A stretch of DNA of 64,000 bases, taken from the NCBI GenBank assembly GCA_023228445.1, contig JALOBD010000001.1:1-64000 (forward strand). Direction: 5' to 3'. Positions 15,562-24,751 of this stretch are shown piece after piece; the stretch's first letter is position 1; each line of letters starts with the position of its first letter. The position numbers were made by a program, and so were the translations under genes. Under the pieces are notes generated by a model. The model was not told the origin of the DNA. It made no database searches and saw only the letters and a list, made by a program, of their open reading frames with translations. Origin of the DNA: Sphaerochaeta sp. GTDB taxonomy: Bacteria > Spirochaetota > Spirochaetia > Sphaerochaetales > Sphaerochaetaceae.

Positions 15562-16476
15562 TCACTGCATCTGTGTGGTATCCGACCGCCCCCGCCAGGC
15601 GGCGGTCTCCAGTGATTTGAACCCTTCGCCGATCACCTCATACGCCTCACCGATGACCATGAACGCCTCTTTGTCGAAGCGGTGGACGATGGTGGTGAGC
15701 AGCGCCAGCTTGTTGTTGGCGATCACACTCATCAACATGGGGCGCGCTTGCTTGCTGTACATCCCCTGTCCCTCGATGAGGGTGACGCCATGGCCGAGCT
15801 CGCTCATGATGGCATCGGCGATCTCCTGATGACGGTCGCTGACGATCCATACCGTCTTGGCCGACCGGGTGCCGAAGGAGAGGACCACCGCATCGATGGT
15901 CACGCTGGTGATATAGACGGTGATGGTCGCGTAGAGGGCCCGCTCGAAACCGAAGATGAAGGCGCTTGAGGCGATGACCAGTGCATCGACGAGGAACAGC
16001 GAGGTCCCCATCGACAGTGGCGTGTAGCGCGAGAGAATCTGGGCAAGGATGTCGGTGCCCCCGGTATTGGCGCCGCTGCGCATCACCAGGCCCACTCCGA
16101 TGCCCATCAACGACCCGCCCGATATCGCACTGAGCAAGGTGGAGAGCTCCTTGGTGTAGTCGAGCAGCCCGAAGCGGCCCACTTGGGCTTCGATGATCGA
16201 GGTGAAGGCGCTGAGCAGCAGTGTGCCGAGCAGCGACTTGAAGCCGTATTGGGGCCCGAATATGGCGATCCCCAGCACAAAGAGCGGCACCGAGAGGATG
16301 AGGATCATCAAGCCAGTGTCGAAGCCGAGCGTGTGGTGGAAGATGATGGCGATGCCGCTGACCCCACCGGAGGCGATCATGGCGGGGCTGCAGAAGAGTG
16401 CGATGCCCATGGCGGTAAAGAGCGAACCCAGGATGATGTAGGCGATCTCCCGGATCTTATAGCGGCGCAGATCCAT
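15562..16476 (-). CDS. YitT family membrane protein (DUF161 plus DUF2179)
   Basis: Integral membrane protein with five or six predicted helices (about residues 10-195) and a cytosolic C-terminal ferredoxin-like domain (about 205-300, KTVWIVSDRHQEIADAIM and MLMSVIANNKLALL). Hallmarks of the family are PAMIASGGVSGIAII and SGANTGGTDILAQIL. The family is widespread but its substrate is unknown. I chose the ATG at 16476 rather than a GTG two codons upstream, because GTGACA-N17-TATGCT ends six bases before it. That promoter lies inside the end of the neighbouring LOG gene. Confidence 0.85.
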   Translation of the reverse strand: MDLRRYKIREIAYIILGSLFTAMGIALFCSPAMIASGGVSGIAIIFHHTLGFDTGLMILILSVPLFVLGIAIFGPQYGFKSLLGTLLLSAFTSIIEAQVGRFGLLDYTKELSTLLSAISGGSLMGIGVGLVMRSGANTGGTDILAQILSRYTPLSMGTSLFLVDALVIASSAFIFGFERALYATITVYITSVTIDAVVLSFGTRSAKTVWIVSDRHQEIADAIMSELGHGVTLIEGQGMYSKQARPMLMSVIANNKLALLTTIVHRFDKEAFMVIGEAYEVIGEGFKSLETAAWRGRSDTTQMQ

Positions 16477-16482
16477 GGTCAC

Positions 16483-16511
16483 AGCATACGACCTCTAGCT
16501 GAGTTTGTCAC
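16483..16511 (-). promoter_or_regulatory. yitT-like gene promoter, leaderless layout
   Basis: Minus-strand GTGACA (16511-16506), a 17-bp spacer and TATGCT (16488-16483), then six bases and the ATG at 16476. The -35 sits inside the 3' end of the LOG-family gene. Confidence 0.5.
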
Positions 16512-17073
16512 CAAGATGCACCGAGAAGCGGTCGATGCGGTCGAGCAGACGGGCTGGTTCATCGTCGACGATGAGGGCGTCGAGCAACTCGCCTTTGATG
16601 AACCCCTGCTTGCTTGCGTGGTGCAGGAAGGTGAGCAGCGGGTCGTAGAAACCTGCGGTGTTGAGCAGCGCCACCGCCTTGGTATGCAAGCCAAGCTGCA
16701 ACCAGGTGAAGACCTCCAGAATCTCTTCGAAGGTGCCGACGCCACCGGCCATCGCCACAAAACCGTCGCTCATCTCATACATGCGCGCCTTGCGCTCGTG
16801 CATCGTGTCGACGACGATCAGCTCTTCCTCAACGCGCTTCTGGCGTACATCGCTGCGATCGAGGATCCGGGGCAACACCCCGATGACCCGCCCTCCCTGT
16901 GCATGGAGCCGCTCGGCTGCAATGCCCATCAGGCCGCGGTTGCCCCCACCGTAGACCATCGTCACCCGGTGCTGATGGAGCAGATCCCCCATCTCTCGTG
17001 CCGCATGTTGATAGCGGATATCAGCTCCTTCACTGCTGCCACAAAAGAGGGCAAGGCTCTTGATTGTTTCCAT
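16495..17073 (-). CDS. LOG family protein (nucleoside 5'-monophosphate phosphoribohydrolase type)
   Basis: Rossmann-fold enzyme of the LOG family, which removes the base from AMP-type nucleoside monophosphates; plant homologues activate cytokinins. Motifs: VYGGGNRGLMG (about residues 41-51) and the catalytic block MAGGVGTFEEILEVFTW (about 109-125, PGGxGTxxE type with Ala replacing Pro). 192 aa, normal. The ATG at 17073 is preceded by TTGCCC-N17-TAGGCT ending eight bases upstream, and no ribosome site is seen. A longer frame to 17139 would run through this promoter. Confidence 0.88.
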   Translation of the reverse strand: METIKSLALFCGSSEGADIRYQHAAREMGDLLHQHRVTMVYGGGNRGLMGIAAERLHAQGGRVIGVLPRILDRSDVRQKRVEEELIVVDTMHERKARMYEMSDGFVAMAGGVGTFEEILEVFTWLQLGLHTKAVALLNTAGFYDPLLTFLHHASKQGFIKGELLDALIVDDEPARLLDRIDRFSVHLGDKLS

Positions 17074-17081
17074 GACAAAGA

Positions 17082-17110
17082 AGCCTACCGCTTGTCGTCC
17101 CCTTGGGCAA
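17082..17110 (-). promoter_or_regulatory. LOG gene promoter, leaderless layout
   Basis: Minus-strand TTGCCC (17110-17105), a 17-bp spacer and TAGGCT (17087-17082), then eight bases and the ATG at 17073. Confidence 0.5.
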
Positions 17111-17418
17111 GTACCATCGATGCAGGCGTGGTGTGTCACATCCAGTGCGACCGGTTACCCGGGTCCGGGGTGGAACTTGGCCACTGGCCCTCTTACCCGT
17201 TGCCCTGGTTCGCCCGAGGTGGAGAGGGCACGATGTATCCCAACAATACACATATCCGATTCATTGAAGCGTTATTTGTTGTTGGCAGGTGTATTTCAGG
17301 GTAACATTTTGTGGATTTGCTTGTTATATTAGAGTGGAGCGTGTATGATAATATCAATAGGCACGTCTACAATATCGTTGCCGGCCAATCAGTGGCTATA
17401 AAATAGGAGTTATGAACT
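17111..17418. other. Intergenic region between the LOG gene and the barrel-protein gene
   Basis: No credible coding sequence or known RNA. The left part (to about 17235) is GC-rich with imperfect palindromes. The right part (about 17255-17405) is distinctly AT-rich and must hold the promoter of the barrel-protein gene at 17419. Several TATA-like candidates (TATATT near 17325, TATAAA near 17397) exist, but I cannot choose between them. Confidence 0.4.
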
Positions 17419-18435
17419 ATGAGAGTGAAATTCATCGCATTGTTGACAGTCTTGGTCATGGTACCGGTCTTGGCCTTTTCCGCCCCTGTGGTCATAACTT
17501 GGGAGTGGATGTTGGAAGACCCGATGGTGACCACCTTCCGTTATCAGCTCGACGGAGAGGATGAGGCCAATTGGACGGTTGTCGACTCCTTCGTCACCTC
17601 GTACACCGAGTTTGGCTTGGATGGGGATGTGCCCCATATCCTCTACCTTCAACAGTCCTATGACGGAATCAACTACAGTAGTAGCGCCACCTCCGTCGCA
17701 GAGCCGCTGTTTGTCGTTGAAGACGAACCAGTTGTCGAGGCCGAACCGGTCGTTGAAGAAGAGCTGGTCGTTGAAGAGCCTGTTGCGCTCATCGAAGAGG
17801 CGGAGATAATTGAAGAAGCGGAGCCGGTTGAGGCGCCAGTGCCCGCAGCAGCCCCGAAGGCTGCCAAAACGAAGCCGGAGAGCCGGTACTACACCACCAT
17901 TACCCTCGGTGGTACCTTCAACTACCAGCTCTCCAACAAGATGAGCACATACTCCTTGTACAACGTCAAAGCTGGCATCGGATTGAACTTCAACAACATC
18001 TTTACGCTTAACAAGGCGATGGGCCTTGGCCTGGACATCGATGCGGCGTACAGCCCGTATATGAAAATAACTCCAGGGTGGGGGAAGGCGAAGGACGACT
18101 TGTTTGCTGGAAAATTCAAAGATCTCTTTGATTCCTTCGACCACGCCCTTGATGTCTCTGCCGCTGTCATGTTGAACATGCACTCCTCCAAGGTCGCTTT
18201 CGACATCGGCCTCGGCGGCTTCTTCATCTGGGGACCGGAGCTGGCCAATGATGCGGGCGACAACATGCTCTTCGGACCGCTGGCAAAAGCCTCGCTTGCC
18301 TACCGCTTCGGCAAGACCATCAGCGCCGGAGTCAGCGGGAAAGCCGGTATGGTCTTCAGTGCAGGCGGCTTGACGCCCCTGACGAGCTTGCCGGTGTTTG
18401 CAGAGGGAAGCCTCTTTATGGGGCTCTCCTTCTAA
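17419..18435 (+). CDS. Outer-membrane beta-barrel protein with N-terminal domain and acidic linker
   Basis: 338 aa. Signal peptide about 1-22 (cleavage after AFS-A). An N-terminal beta domain (about 23-95, aromatic-rich, fibronectin-III-like by appearance) is followed by a Glu/Val/Pro-rich linker (about 97-150, repeated VVEE and EPV units). The C-terminal half looks like an outer-membrane barrel: alternating strands, many Gly and aromatic residues, ending in Phe. This resembles modular surface or envelope proteins of spirochaetes. An AGGAG ribosome site precedes the ATG. It has its own promoter region and a downstream terminator, so it is a single-gene unit. The ligand is unknown. Confidence 0.75.
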   Translation: MRVKFIALLTVLVMVPVLAFSAPVVITWEWMLEDPMVTTFRYQLDGEDEANWTVVDSFVTSYTEFGLDGDVPHILYLQQSYDGINYSSSATSVAEPLFVVEDEPVVEAEPVVEEELVVEEPVALIEEAEIIEEAEPVEAPVPAAAPKAAKTKPESRYYTTITLGGTFNYQLSNKMSTYSLYNVKAGIGLNFNNIFTLNKAMGLGLDIDAAYSPYMKITPGWGKAKDDLFAGKFKDLFDSFDHALDVSAAVMLNMHSSKVAFDIGLGGFFIWGPELANDAGDNMLFGPLAKASLAYRFGKTISAGVSGKAGMVFSAGGLTPLTSLPVFAEGSLFMGLSF

Positions 18436-18463
18436 GCGCCACCACCACCATCGAACACAGAGG

Positions 18464-18487
18464 GAGCCCGCAATGCGGGCTCTCGCT
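18464..18487 (+). terminator. Terminator after the barrel-protein gene
   Basis: GAGCCCGC (18464-18471), loop AAT, GCGGGCTC (18475-18482): a perfect 8-bp GC-rich stem. The T-tract after it is poor (TCGCTCAT), so efficiency is uncertain. Confidence 0.6.
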
Positions 18488-18508
18488 CATATCTTGGGAG
18501 CTCCTGGT

Positions 18509-19534
18509 ATGATTACCACCGCATTCTTCGACACCAAGCCGTACGACCGACCCCACTTTGATGCACTGGCCTCAGCGTTGGGGGTTTCGATCACATACTT
18601 TGAGTCAAAGCTCAATGAAAAGACGGCCACGCTGGCCCGAGGCTTTGATGTCGTCTGCGCCTTTGTCAATGATACGATCAGCGAGCGCGTGATCGATACC
18701 CTCTACGAAGGTGGGGTGCGCCTCATCGCCATGCGCTGCGCCGGGTACAATAACATCGACTTCAAGGCCGCTTACGGCAAGATCCACATCGTCCGGGTGC
18801 CGGCATACTCACCGCACGCAGTGGCCGAGCACGCCGTTGCACTCCTGCTCAGTGCGGTGCGCCACATCCACAAGAGCTATGCCCGTACCCGGGAGTTCAA
18901 CTTCAGCCTCACCGGCTTGGTGGGCTTCGACCTCTATGGCAAGACCGTCGGGGTGGTGGGCACGGGCAAGATCGGGCGGGTCTTCTGTGATATCTGCCGC
19001 GGCTTTGGCATGCGGGTGCTCGCCTACGACCCGTACCCGGCCGCGGATCTGGATGTGGAGTACTGTAGCTTTGAAGCGCTGTGTCGAGAGAGTGACGTCA
19101 TCAGCCTCCACTGCCCGCTCACCGAGGAGAGCCTCCACCTCATCGACCGGGCGAGCATCGCCTTGATGAAGGAGGGGGTTGTGATCATCAACACCTCACG
19201 GGGTGCCCTCATCGACAGCCACGCACTCCTCGAGGGGATACGCAGCAGAAAGATCGGGTCGGCGGCACTGGACGTCTACGAGGAGGAGGCAGAGCTCTTC
19301 TATGAGGATCAGAGCGCGACAATCCTCAGCGACGATGTGCTGATGCTCCTCATCTCGATGCCCAATGTGCTGGTGACCAGCCACCAGGCCTTCCTCACCG
19401 AGGAGGCACTCTCCAATATCGCCGAGACGACGATGGCATCCATCGATGCTTTTGGCCGGGGAGCCTTCATGGAGCATGAGATCTGCTATCGCTGTGACCA
19501 CTGCCACAAGCGTGAGGGGGCGCGCTGCTTCTAG
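18509..19534 (+). CDS. D-lactate dehydrogenase-type 2-hydroxyacid dehydrogenase
   Basis: NADH-dependent reduction of pyruvate to D-lactate is the likely reaction, a fermentation end step. The NAD-binding motif is VGVVGTGKIGRVF (about residues 146-158). Catalytic residues are visible: Arg in NTSRGALID, Glu in DVYEEEAELF and His in VTSHQAFLTEEA. The core is about 325 aa, as in LdhA. The protein then continues into an unusual Cys-rich tail (CYRCDHCHKREGARCF). I chose the ATG at 18509, with GGGAG upstream; an earlier in-frame ATG lies within the preceding terminator. Its stop interlocks with rlmKL at CTAG. Confidence 0.88.
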   Translation: MITTAFFDTKPYDRPHFDALASALGVSITYFESKLNEKTATLARGFDVVCAFVNDTISERVIDTLYEGGVRLIAMRCAGYNNIDFKAAYGKIHIVRVPAYSPHAVAEHAVALLLSAVRHIHKSYARTREFNFSLTGLVGFDLYGKTVGVVGTGKIGRVFCDICRGFGMRVLAYDPYPAADLDVEYCSFEALCRESDVISLHCPLTEESLHLIDRASIALMKEGVVIINTSRGALIDSHALLEGIRSRKIGSAALDVYEEEAELFYEDQSATILSDDVLMLLISMPNVLVTSHQAFLTEEALSNIAETTMASIDAFGRGAFMEHEICYRCDHCHKREGARCF

Positions 19535-21762
19535 TCCTCGCTCACCCGCCTGACCACCTTGGCTCGTTTGGGAGCAGCGACCTTGACAACCTGACGGTGG
19601 GTGATGAGGAAAGCGCTGTGGATATTGCCACTGGCCTTGAAGTCGTCACCGATGGTTTGTTCGCTGATCTCCTCGACGTGGTAGCGCTCACTGACCCAGT
19701 CATCGAGGTTGAAGCGGCGGTAGTTGGTGGAGAAGATCAGCGTTCCGTGCCAGTCGAGGTGGTCCATGCACTTTCTGATGAGCTGGGCGTGGTCGCGTCC
19801 GACATCGAAGTGGTCGCGCCCCGTCCCATTTGAGAAGGTGGGTGGGTCGCAGAAGATCACGTCATAGCGCTCATAGGTCTGATAGAGGAAGTCCAAAACG
19901 TCGCTCTGGTAGTAGAAGTGGTTCATTCCCCCGTAGCCGTTGAGGCGCATGTTTTGCTCGGCCCAGTTGAGGTAGGTGGAGGAGGTGTCGACGCTGACTG
20001 TTGAGATAGCGCCGCCCTTGGCCGCTTGCACGGTGGCAGTCCCGGTGTAGCAGAAGAGGTTCAAGAAGCGCTTGCCTTCGCACAGCGTCGCGATGAGGGC
20101 GCGTACCGGGCGGTGGTCGAGGAAGATGCCGGTATCCAGATAGTCGGTAAAGTTGACCAGATAGCGTGCTTCGTTCTCGTTGATGATGAAGAAGCGGTCG
20201 CTGTTGGCAAGCTTTTCGTATTGGTCGGCCCCCTTCTGTCGGCGCCGAACCTTGACGAAGATCCGCTCCCGGTCTACTCCGGTGGCGCGCTCGGTTACAT
20301 CCACCATCTCCTCACGGTGCACCTCCACGAACTGCTCACTGACCGATTCGGGAGCCTCATATTCAGAGAGGACCGCCCACCGTCCCTCATAGAGGTCGAT
20401 TGAGGCGTTGTACTGGCCCAGGTCGCGGTCGTAGATCCGGTAGTTGGTCACCCCCTGCCGCTCCATTTCAGGCTTCAATGCCTCAAGGTTTTTAGCCAGG
20501 CGGTTGTAGAGGGTCTGCGCCTCCTCCCCCAACGGCTGGGCCAGGCGGACAGCGCGCGCCTCCTCTGCTCGCAGCGTAAGCAGCGCGCGTTGCTCTTCGG
20601 TGAAGACGCGGTAGTGGGCGACCTGACAGGCGATGCCCCCGCTGTTGAGCGTATTGGTTCGGTCGCTCTTCATGTCGATGTACTCAAGGAGTTCGGGGTT
20701 CCCGCTCATGACGGTGATGTGCCACCCGCCATAGTAACGCTGCCAGACCTCACTCATCGTTCGATAGAGATCGATGAGGTTGCCCTCGAGACGAATTCCA
20801 TAGGGGGGGTCGGTGATGATATACCCCGCCTCGAGCGGTACATCATCCTCGTTGATCTGGCGAAACTCCTTGACGCGGAAGTCTATGAGGTCGTCGACAC
20901 CCGCCTCCTCAGCAGCACGCTTGGCAATCGCGATGGCCTGAGGATCGTGGTCCCACCCATAGATGGCGATGTGCCGTCCTTTGGCTGCCTCTTCACGGTC
21001 CCGTGCCGCTTGCACCACCTCCTCGTAGAGGTCCTGGTCGTGGATGGGGAGGAAGAGGAAGGCAAAGTTTCTCGCCTTGACGAGGCCCGGTGCCCGGTCA
21101 GCTGCCCACAGCGCTGCCTCAATGACAATCGTGCCCGATCCACAGAAGGGATCGATGAGCACGGGTGAGCGCTCTTGGCGGACCATCGCCTTGTACCACT
21201 CGCTGCGGTAGATCAGCGCGCTGGCAACGTACTCGCTCATCACCGCCTCCGTCTGTTCGTCACGGTAACCGCGCCGATGGAGGGAGCGGCCGGAGAAGTC
21301 GACGAACCAACTGACCCGGTCCTCTTCGATGTGGAGGTGGAAGATGATATCGCTCTCCTCGATGTCGACCTCCGGGCGATTGCCGTCAAACTTCTCCCTA
21401 CAGCGGTCGACGATGGCATCCTTGAGGCGGATGGCACCGAACTTGCTGTTGCGCAGGTATGGGCAGTTCTTCACCGTATGGGTGATGGAGAATGTGACAT
21501 CAGGGTTGACCCACTCCTCCCACGGCAGGGCCATCGAGGCCTCATAGAGCTCGTCAGCGCTTTGGATGTCGTCATCCTGCCAGAGGCCAAGCAAGAGGCG
21601 GGTGGAGGTACGGCTGTAGAGACAGAAGCGGTACGCCGCTCTCAAGTCGGCGTTGAACTCGACCCCCCCACTGACGGCGTGGATGTCGCTGGCGCCCGCT
21701 TGGCGCGCCTCTTCCTCGATGATGTCGGTCATGTGCAGGGCGCTGGTGGCAAAGAAGATCAT
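19531..21762 (-). CDS. rlmL: Bifunctional 23S rRNA methyltransferase RlmKL
   Basis: Makes m2G2445 and m7G2069 in 23S rRNA. The N-terminal half has a THUMP RNA-binding region and an RlmL methyltransferase (DPFCGSGTIVIEAALWA; catalytic IITDPPYGIRL). The C-terminal half is RlmK (LNLFCYTGTATVQAA; FCDPPTFSNG). The 743-aa fused length matches gammaproteobacterial RlmKL. It follows hslO by six bases on the same strand, forming the ftsH-hslO-rlmKL group. The stop interlocks with the D-LDH stop. Confidence 0.93.
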   Translation of the reverse strand: MIFFATSALHMTDIIEEEARQAGASDIHAVSGGVEFNADLRAAYRFCLYSRTSTRLLLGLWQDDDIQSADELYEASMALPWEEWVNPDVTFSITHTVKNCPYLRNSKFGAIRLKDAIVDRCREKFDGNRPEVDIEESDIIFHLHIEEDRVSWFVDFSGRSLHRRGYRDEQTEAVMSEYVASALIYRSEWYKAMVRQERSPVLIDPFCGSGTIVIEAALWAADRAPGLVKARNFAFLFLPIHDQDLYEEVVQAARDREEAAKGRHIAIYGWDHDPQAIAIAKRAAEEAGVDDLIDFRVKEFRQINEDDVPLEAGYIITDPPYGIRLEGNLIDLYRTMSEVWQRYYGGWHITVMSGNPELLEYIDMKSDRTNTLNSGGIACQVAHYRVFTEEQRALLTLRAEEARAVRLAQPLGEEAQTLYNRLAKNLEALKPEMERQGVTNYRIYDRDLGQYNASIDLYEGRWAVLSEYEAPESVSEQFVEVHREEMVDVTERATGVDRERIFVKVRRRQKGADQYEKLANSDRFFIINENEARYLVNFTDYLDTGIFLDHRPVRALIATLCEGKRFLNLFCYTGTATVQAAKGGAISTVSVDTSSTYLNWAEQNMRLNGYGGMNHFYYQSDVLDFLYQTYERYDVIFCDPPTFSNGTGRDHFDVGRDHAQLIRKCMDHLDWHGTLIFSTNYRRFNLDDWVSERYHVEEISEQTIGDDFKASGNIHSAFLITHRQVVKVAAPKRAKVVRRVSED

Positions 21763-21768
21763 TGGGTG

Positions 21769-22701
21769 TTACTCTCCGCGCTCAAAGAGCGCCTTCAACT
21801 CGTCTTGAGTGAAGTGGTAGTGGGTGTTGCAATTCAGACAGACCAGCTCCAGCGGGAAGGGTCCGTGGGTGAGGATGTCCTGCTGTTCAGCTTCGTCCAA
21901 TTGGGTGAGGTAGGTCTCGTACTGCGCTCTTGAACAGGGGCAGTGGAAGTTCAGCGCCTGGTGTTGGAGGTACTGCACGCCAAAGGGTGCATAGTGCGCC
22001 TCAACGAAGTGCTTCACGCTCTCCCCTTCAGCTATGGCACCGCCGAGGGAGGGGAGGGCCGCACTCAGGTCTTCGACGCGGCCCAAAGTACCCTCATCAC
22101 AGCCGGGCAACGCCTGGATGAAGATCGCCCCACTGCCGTCGACATTCCCTCTCTGGTCGAAGTGGACGGAGAGGATGATGAGCGTCGGTGTCTGTTCCGA
22201 CTGGCGGAAGTAGTGGGCCAGGTCCCGGGCCAAATCGCCGTACTGCATCATCACCTGGCCGCTGAAGGGCTGTTTTCGTCCCTCGAGGATTTTGGTGACG
22301 GTCAGGAACCCCGGCCCGTAGAGCTCATCGAGGTCCAGGCTCTCCAGTGGTTTCTCCAGCGGGATGGGGTTGTGCTTGAGGTAGCCGCGCACCGCCCCAT
22401 TGGCCCACGCTTCGGTATAGACGCCACCGATGGGTCCGCCGCACTCGATGTTCAGCTGCACCCGGTCGTTCTCCTTGACCGTGCTGGCCAAGAGGCCGGC
22501 AGCAAGGTACGCTTGGCCAAGGACATAGGTCTCCAGGAGACCGAGGCCGTGGTTGGCTCTCATCCGATTGATGAGGGTGGAGGCGCCGATGGCGGTGAGC
22601 CGAATCTGCCCATCGTGGAGCAGAAACACCTCCCTTCCATCGGGTGGAAGGGAGGAGAGGTGTTCTATCAATTCTATGTTGGGGATTTCGGTGATGGTCA
22701 T
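21769..22701 (-). CDS. hslO: Redox-regulated chaperone Hsp33
   Basis: Holdase chaperone switched on by oxidative unfolding; activation oxidises four zinc-binding cysteines. Those are visible at the C-terminus as CPCSRAQYE and VCLNCNTHY (CxC plus CxxC). The N-terminal core has GGPIGGVYTEAWANG and GYLKHNP, typical of Hsp33. 310 aa. It starts 11 bases after the ftsH stop, but has no ribosome site. A TTGCAA-N17-TAATCT promoter inside the end of ftsH ends eight bases before the ATG, so it probably has its own leaderless transcript. Confidence 0.94.
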   Translation of the reverse strand: MTITEIPNIELIEHLSSLPPDGREVFLLHDGQIRLTAIGASTLINRMRANHGLGLLETYVLGQAYLAAGLLASTVKENDRVQLNIECGGPIGGVYTEAWANGAVRGYLKHNPIPLEKPLESLDLDELYGPGFLTVTKILEGRKQPFSGQVMMQYGDLARDLAHYFRQSEQTPTLIILSVHFDQRGNVDGSGAIFIQALPGCDEGTLGRVEDLSAALPSLGGAIAEGESVKHFVEAHYAPFGVQYLQHQALNFHCPCSRAQYETYLTQLDEAEQQDILTHGPFPLELVCLNCNTHYHFTQDELKALFERGE

Positions 22702-22709
22702 AGGGGCTC

Positions 22710-22738
22710 AGATTAGCCAATGACCTCGTTTTTTGCAA
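22710..22738 (-). promoter_or_regulatory. hslO promoter inside the ftsH 3' end, leaderless layout
   Basis: Minus-strand TTGCAA (22738-22733), a 17-bp spacer and TAATCT (22715-22710), then eight bases and the hslO ATG at 22701. It would let hslO be expressed separately from ftsH. Confidence 0.55.
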
Positions 22739-24650
22739 GAGTGTGGAAGTCGTCTCCGCTGAGGACCTCATGCTCGAGCAGATGTTCTGCGATGGTGGTC
22801 AGCGCCTTCTGGTTCTTCAGCAAGTTGCCCTTGACCAACGCATAGCGTTCACCGACGATCCGCGCGGTCTCGCTGTCGATATACTCCTGGGCCTTCTCCG
22901 AGTATTCACGAGCCCCCGCGACCCCGGCGATCCCACTTTGGGTGGTCGGCAAGGTGATATTGCGGTAGCGCTCGCTCATGCCGAACTCAGTGATCATCCG
23001 CCGCACCAAATCGCTTGCCCGACTGATATCATTTCCCGCTCCCGTGGAGATCTCCCCGAAGACTACCTCTTCGGCAGCGCGGCCGCCGAGCAACGTGTCG
23101 ATGTTGCCCAACAACTCCGTCTCGCTGAGCAGGAACCGATCTTCGGTGGGGTACTGCAGGGTATACCCCAGTGCACCCAGACCACGGGGGATGATGGAGA
23201 TTTTGCTCACCGGTTCGGCTCCCTCGGTGAGGTAGGCGGTCAGCGCGTGGCCGGTCTCGTGGTAGGCGACGCGGGTGCGCTCCTTTTCGTTGAGGATCCG
23301 GCTCTTGCGCTCAAGGCCAGCCACCGACTTCTCGATCGCCTCTTCGAAGTCCTCCTGGCTGACGGTCTTGCGTTTGGCGCGCACTGCCATCAAGGCGGCC
23401 TCGTTGGCGATGTTGGCCAGATCGGCTCCCGCAAGGCCAGCGGCCCCCTGGGCAATCTTCTTCAGGTCGACATCGTCGCCGAGCTTGATATTCCGGGTAT
23501 GGATCTTGAGGATTTCGTGGCGGCCATCGAGGTCGGGCTTGTCGATGAGCACCTGGCGGTCGAAGCGACCGGGGCGCAGCAGTGCAGGGTCGAGGATCTC
23601 GGGGCGGTTGGTCGCCGCGAGGATGATGACCCCCGTCCTGGAGTCGAAGCCATCCATCTCGACGAGCAGCTGGTTGAGTGTTTGCTCACGCTCATCGTTG
23701 CCTCCGATGCCGGCTGCGACGCGAGAGCGGCCGATGGCGTCGATCTCATCGATGAAGATGATACATGGGGAGTTCTCCCTCGCCTGGCGGAAGAGGTCAC
23801 GTACCCGGGCAGCTCCGACACCGACGAACATCTCGACGAAGTCAGCCCCGCTCATCTTGAAGAACGGGACCCCGCTCTCGCCGGCCACCGCCTTTGCCAA
23901 CAGTGTCTTTCCGGTTCCCGGCGGTCCGACGAGGAGGACTCCCTTGGGGATCTTGCCCCCGATCTCGGTGTACTTGGTCGGGTTTTTCAAAAAGTCCACA
24001 ACCTCCTCGAGCTCATATTTGGATTCATCGGCTCCCGCGACATCGTCGAAGCGGATACCGGTATCGCCCTCTGCGACGATCTTCGCCTTGTTCTGGTTGA
24101 AGGAGAGCACCCCCTGGCCGCCGCCGCCCATCCTCGAGAAGAGGAAACGCCAGATGAGGATGATGAAGACGAAGGGGAGGGCGTAACTGAAGAGTGTCGA
24201 CAGGAGGCTCGGTTTTGCCGGCGGGGTTGCGTAGTACTCAACCCCCTTGCTGTCCATCAAGGGGATGAGGGCGGGGTCGTCGACCTTGTAGGTGGAGTAG
24301 GACTGCAGCGTCGATGCGTCATCGGCGATGAAGGAGCGCAGGTCGTCGGCCACACTGTCTCGGTTGAAGGAGTAGCCGACCAACTTCTCCTCTTCGATGG
24401 CCACCCGCCTGATGGTCCCTTGGTCGATCAACTGCTTGAACTGGGTGTAGTCGACGGAGTGGACGGTCCCCTGGCGGGTCGTCATGAAGGAGTTGAGTGC
24501 CATGAAGAGGATGATGATGATGAAGAAGTACCAGAATGAGAAGGTGAAGCGCTTCTTGTCCTTGCCTCCACTTTCATTGAGGTGAACACCCGGTTCGATG
24601 TTCAGCTTCTTCTTGAAGGAGTCTTTCCAATCTTTATTGTCTTTTGCCAT
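22713..24650 (-). CDS. ftsH: ATP-dependent zinc metalloprotease FtsH
   Basis: Membrane-anchored AAA+ protease for membrane-protein quality control and turnover of regulators. Two transmembrane helices (about residues 32-50 and 135-155) flank a periplasmic domain. Walker A is [13 protein letters not shown], Walker [12 protein letters not shown], the pore loop MFVGVGA, and the zinc site HETGHA. I chose the ATG at 24650 (MAKDNKDWK), giving 645 aa, the usual size; an earlier ATG at 24743 lies beyond its promoter. AAGGAT precedes the start. The leader is about 43 bases. Confidence 0.96.
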   Translation of the reverse strand: MAKDNKDWKDSFKKKLNIEPGVHLNESGGKDKKRFTFSFWYFFIIIILFMALNSFMTTRQGTVHSVDYTQFKQLIDQGTIRRVAIEEEKLVGYSFNRDSVADDLRSFIADDASTLQSYSTYKVDDPALIPLMDSKGVEYYATPPAKPSLLSTLFSYALPFVFIILIWRFLFSRMGGGGQGVLSFNQNKAKIVAEGDTGIRFDDVAGADESKYELEEVVDFLKNPTKYTEIGGKIPKGVLLVGPPGTGKTLLAKAVAGESGVPFFKMSGADFVEMFVGVGAARVRDLFRQARENSPCIIFIDEIDAIGRSRVAAGIGGNDEREQTLNQLLVEMDGFDSRTGVIILAATNRPEILDPALLRPGRFDRQVLIDKPDLDGRHEILKIHTRNIKLGDDVDLKKIAQGAAGLAGADLANIANEAALMAVRAKRKTVSQEDFEEAIEKSVAGLERKSRILNEKERTRVAYHETGHALTAYLTEGAEPVSKISIIPRGLGALGYTLQYPTEDRFLLSETELLGNIDTLLGGRAAEEVVFGEISTGAGNDISRASDLVRRMITEFGMSERYRNITLPTTQSGIAGVAGAREYSEKAQEYIDSETARIVGERYALVKGNLLKNQKALTTIAEHLLEHEVLSGDDFHTLAKNEVIG

Positions 24651-24699
24651 GTTGTTATCCTTAAGGGTAGGGGCAGGGGTGCGGATCACCCACACCCCC

Positions 24700-24728
24700 A
24701 ATATACCCTTGCAATTGCCAATCGGCAA
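24700..24728 (-). promoter_or_regulatory. ftsH promoter, overlapping the divergent reductase promoter
   Basis: Minus-strand TTGCCG (24728-24723), a 17-bp spacer and TATATT (24705-24700). It overlaps the plus-strand promoter at 24715-24743, so polymerase can occupy only one at a time. Confidence 0.6.
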
Positions 24729-24743
24729 CAAGCGGGCTATCAT
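24715..24743 (+). promoter_or_regulatory. Short-chain reductase promoter, leaderless layout
   Basis: TTGCCA (24715-24720), a 17-bp spacer and TATCAT (24738-24743), then eight bases and the ATG at 24752. It overlaps the ftsH promoter on the other strand. Confidence 0.6.
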
Positions 24744-24751
24744 GCTCTCCT

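Noticed and set aside
17140..17250. GC-rich palindromic tract containing GGTTCG, considered as a tRNA
   Set aside because: No acceptor, D or anticodon stems can be paired around it.
17281..17300. TTGGCAGG in the spacer before the barrel-protein gene as a possible sigma-54 site
   Set aside because: There is no GC at the required -12 position, so a functional RpoN site is unlikely.
16183..17304. A 373-codon plus-strand open frame across the YitT and LOG genes
   Set aside because: It is antisense to two recognised genes, has no motif or ribosome site, and crosses a promoter region.
22743..24539. A 598-codon plus-strand open frame opposite ftsH
   Set aside because: It lies wholly antisense to a firmly identified gene, and its residue make-up (Asp/Glu/Gly/Val-rich, no motif) is what a GC-biased gene gives on the other strand.
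24676..24698. Hairpin in the ftsH leader considered as a thermosensor or riboswitch
   Set aside because: The predicted ftsH transcript start falls inside the 5' arm, so the full stem would not exist in the RNA.
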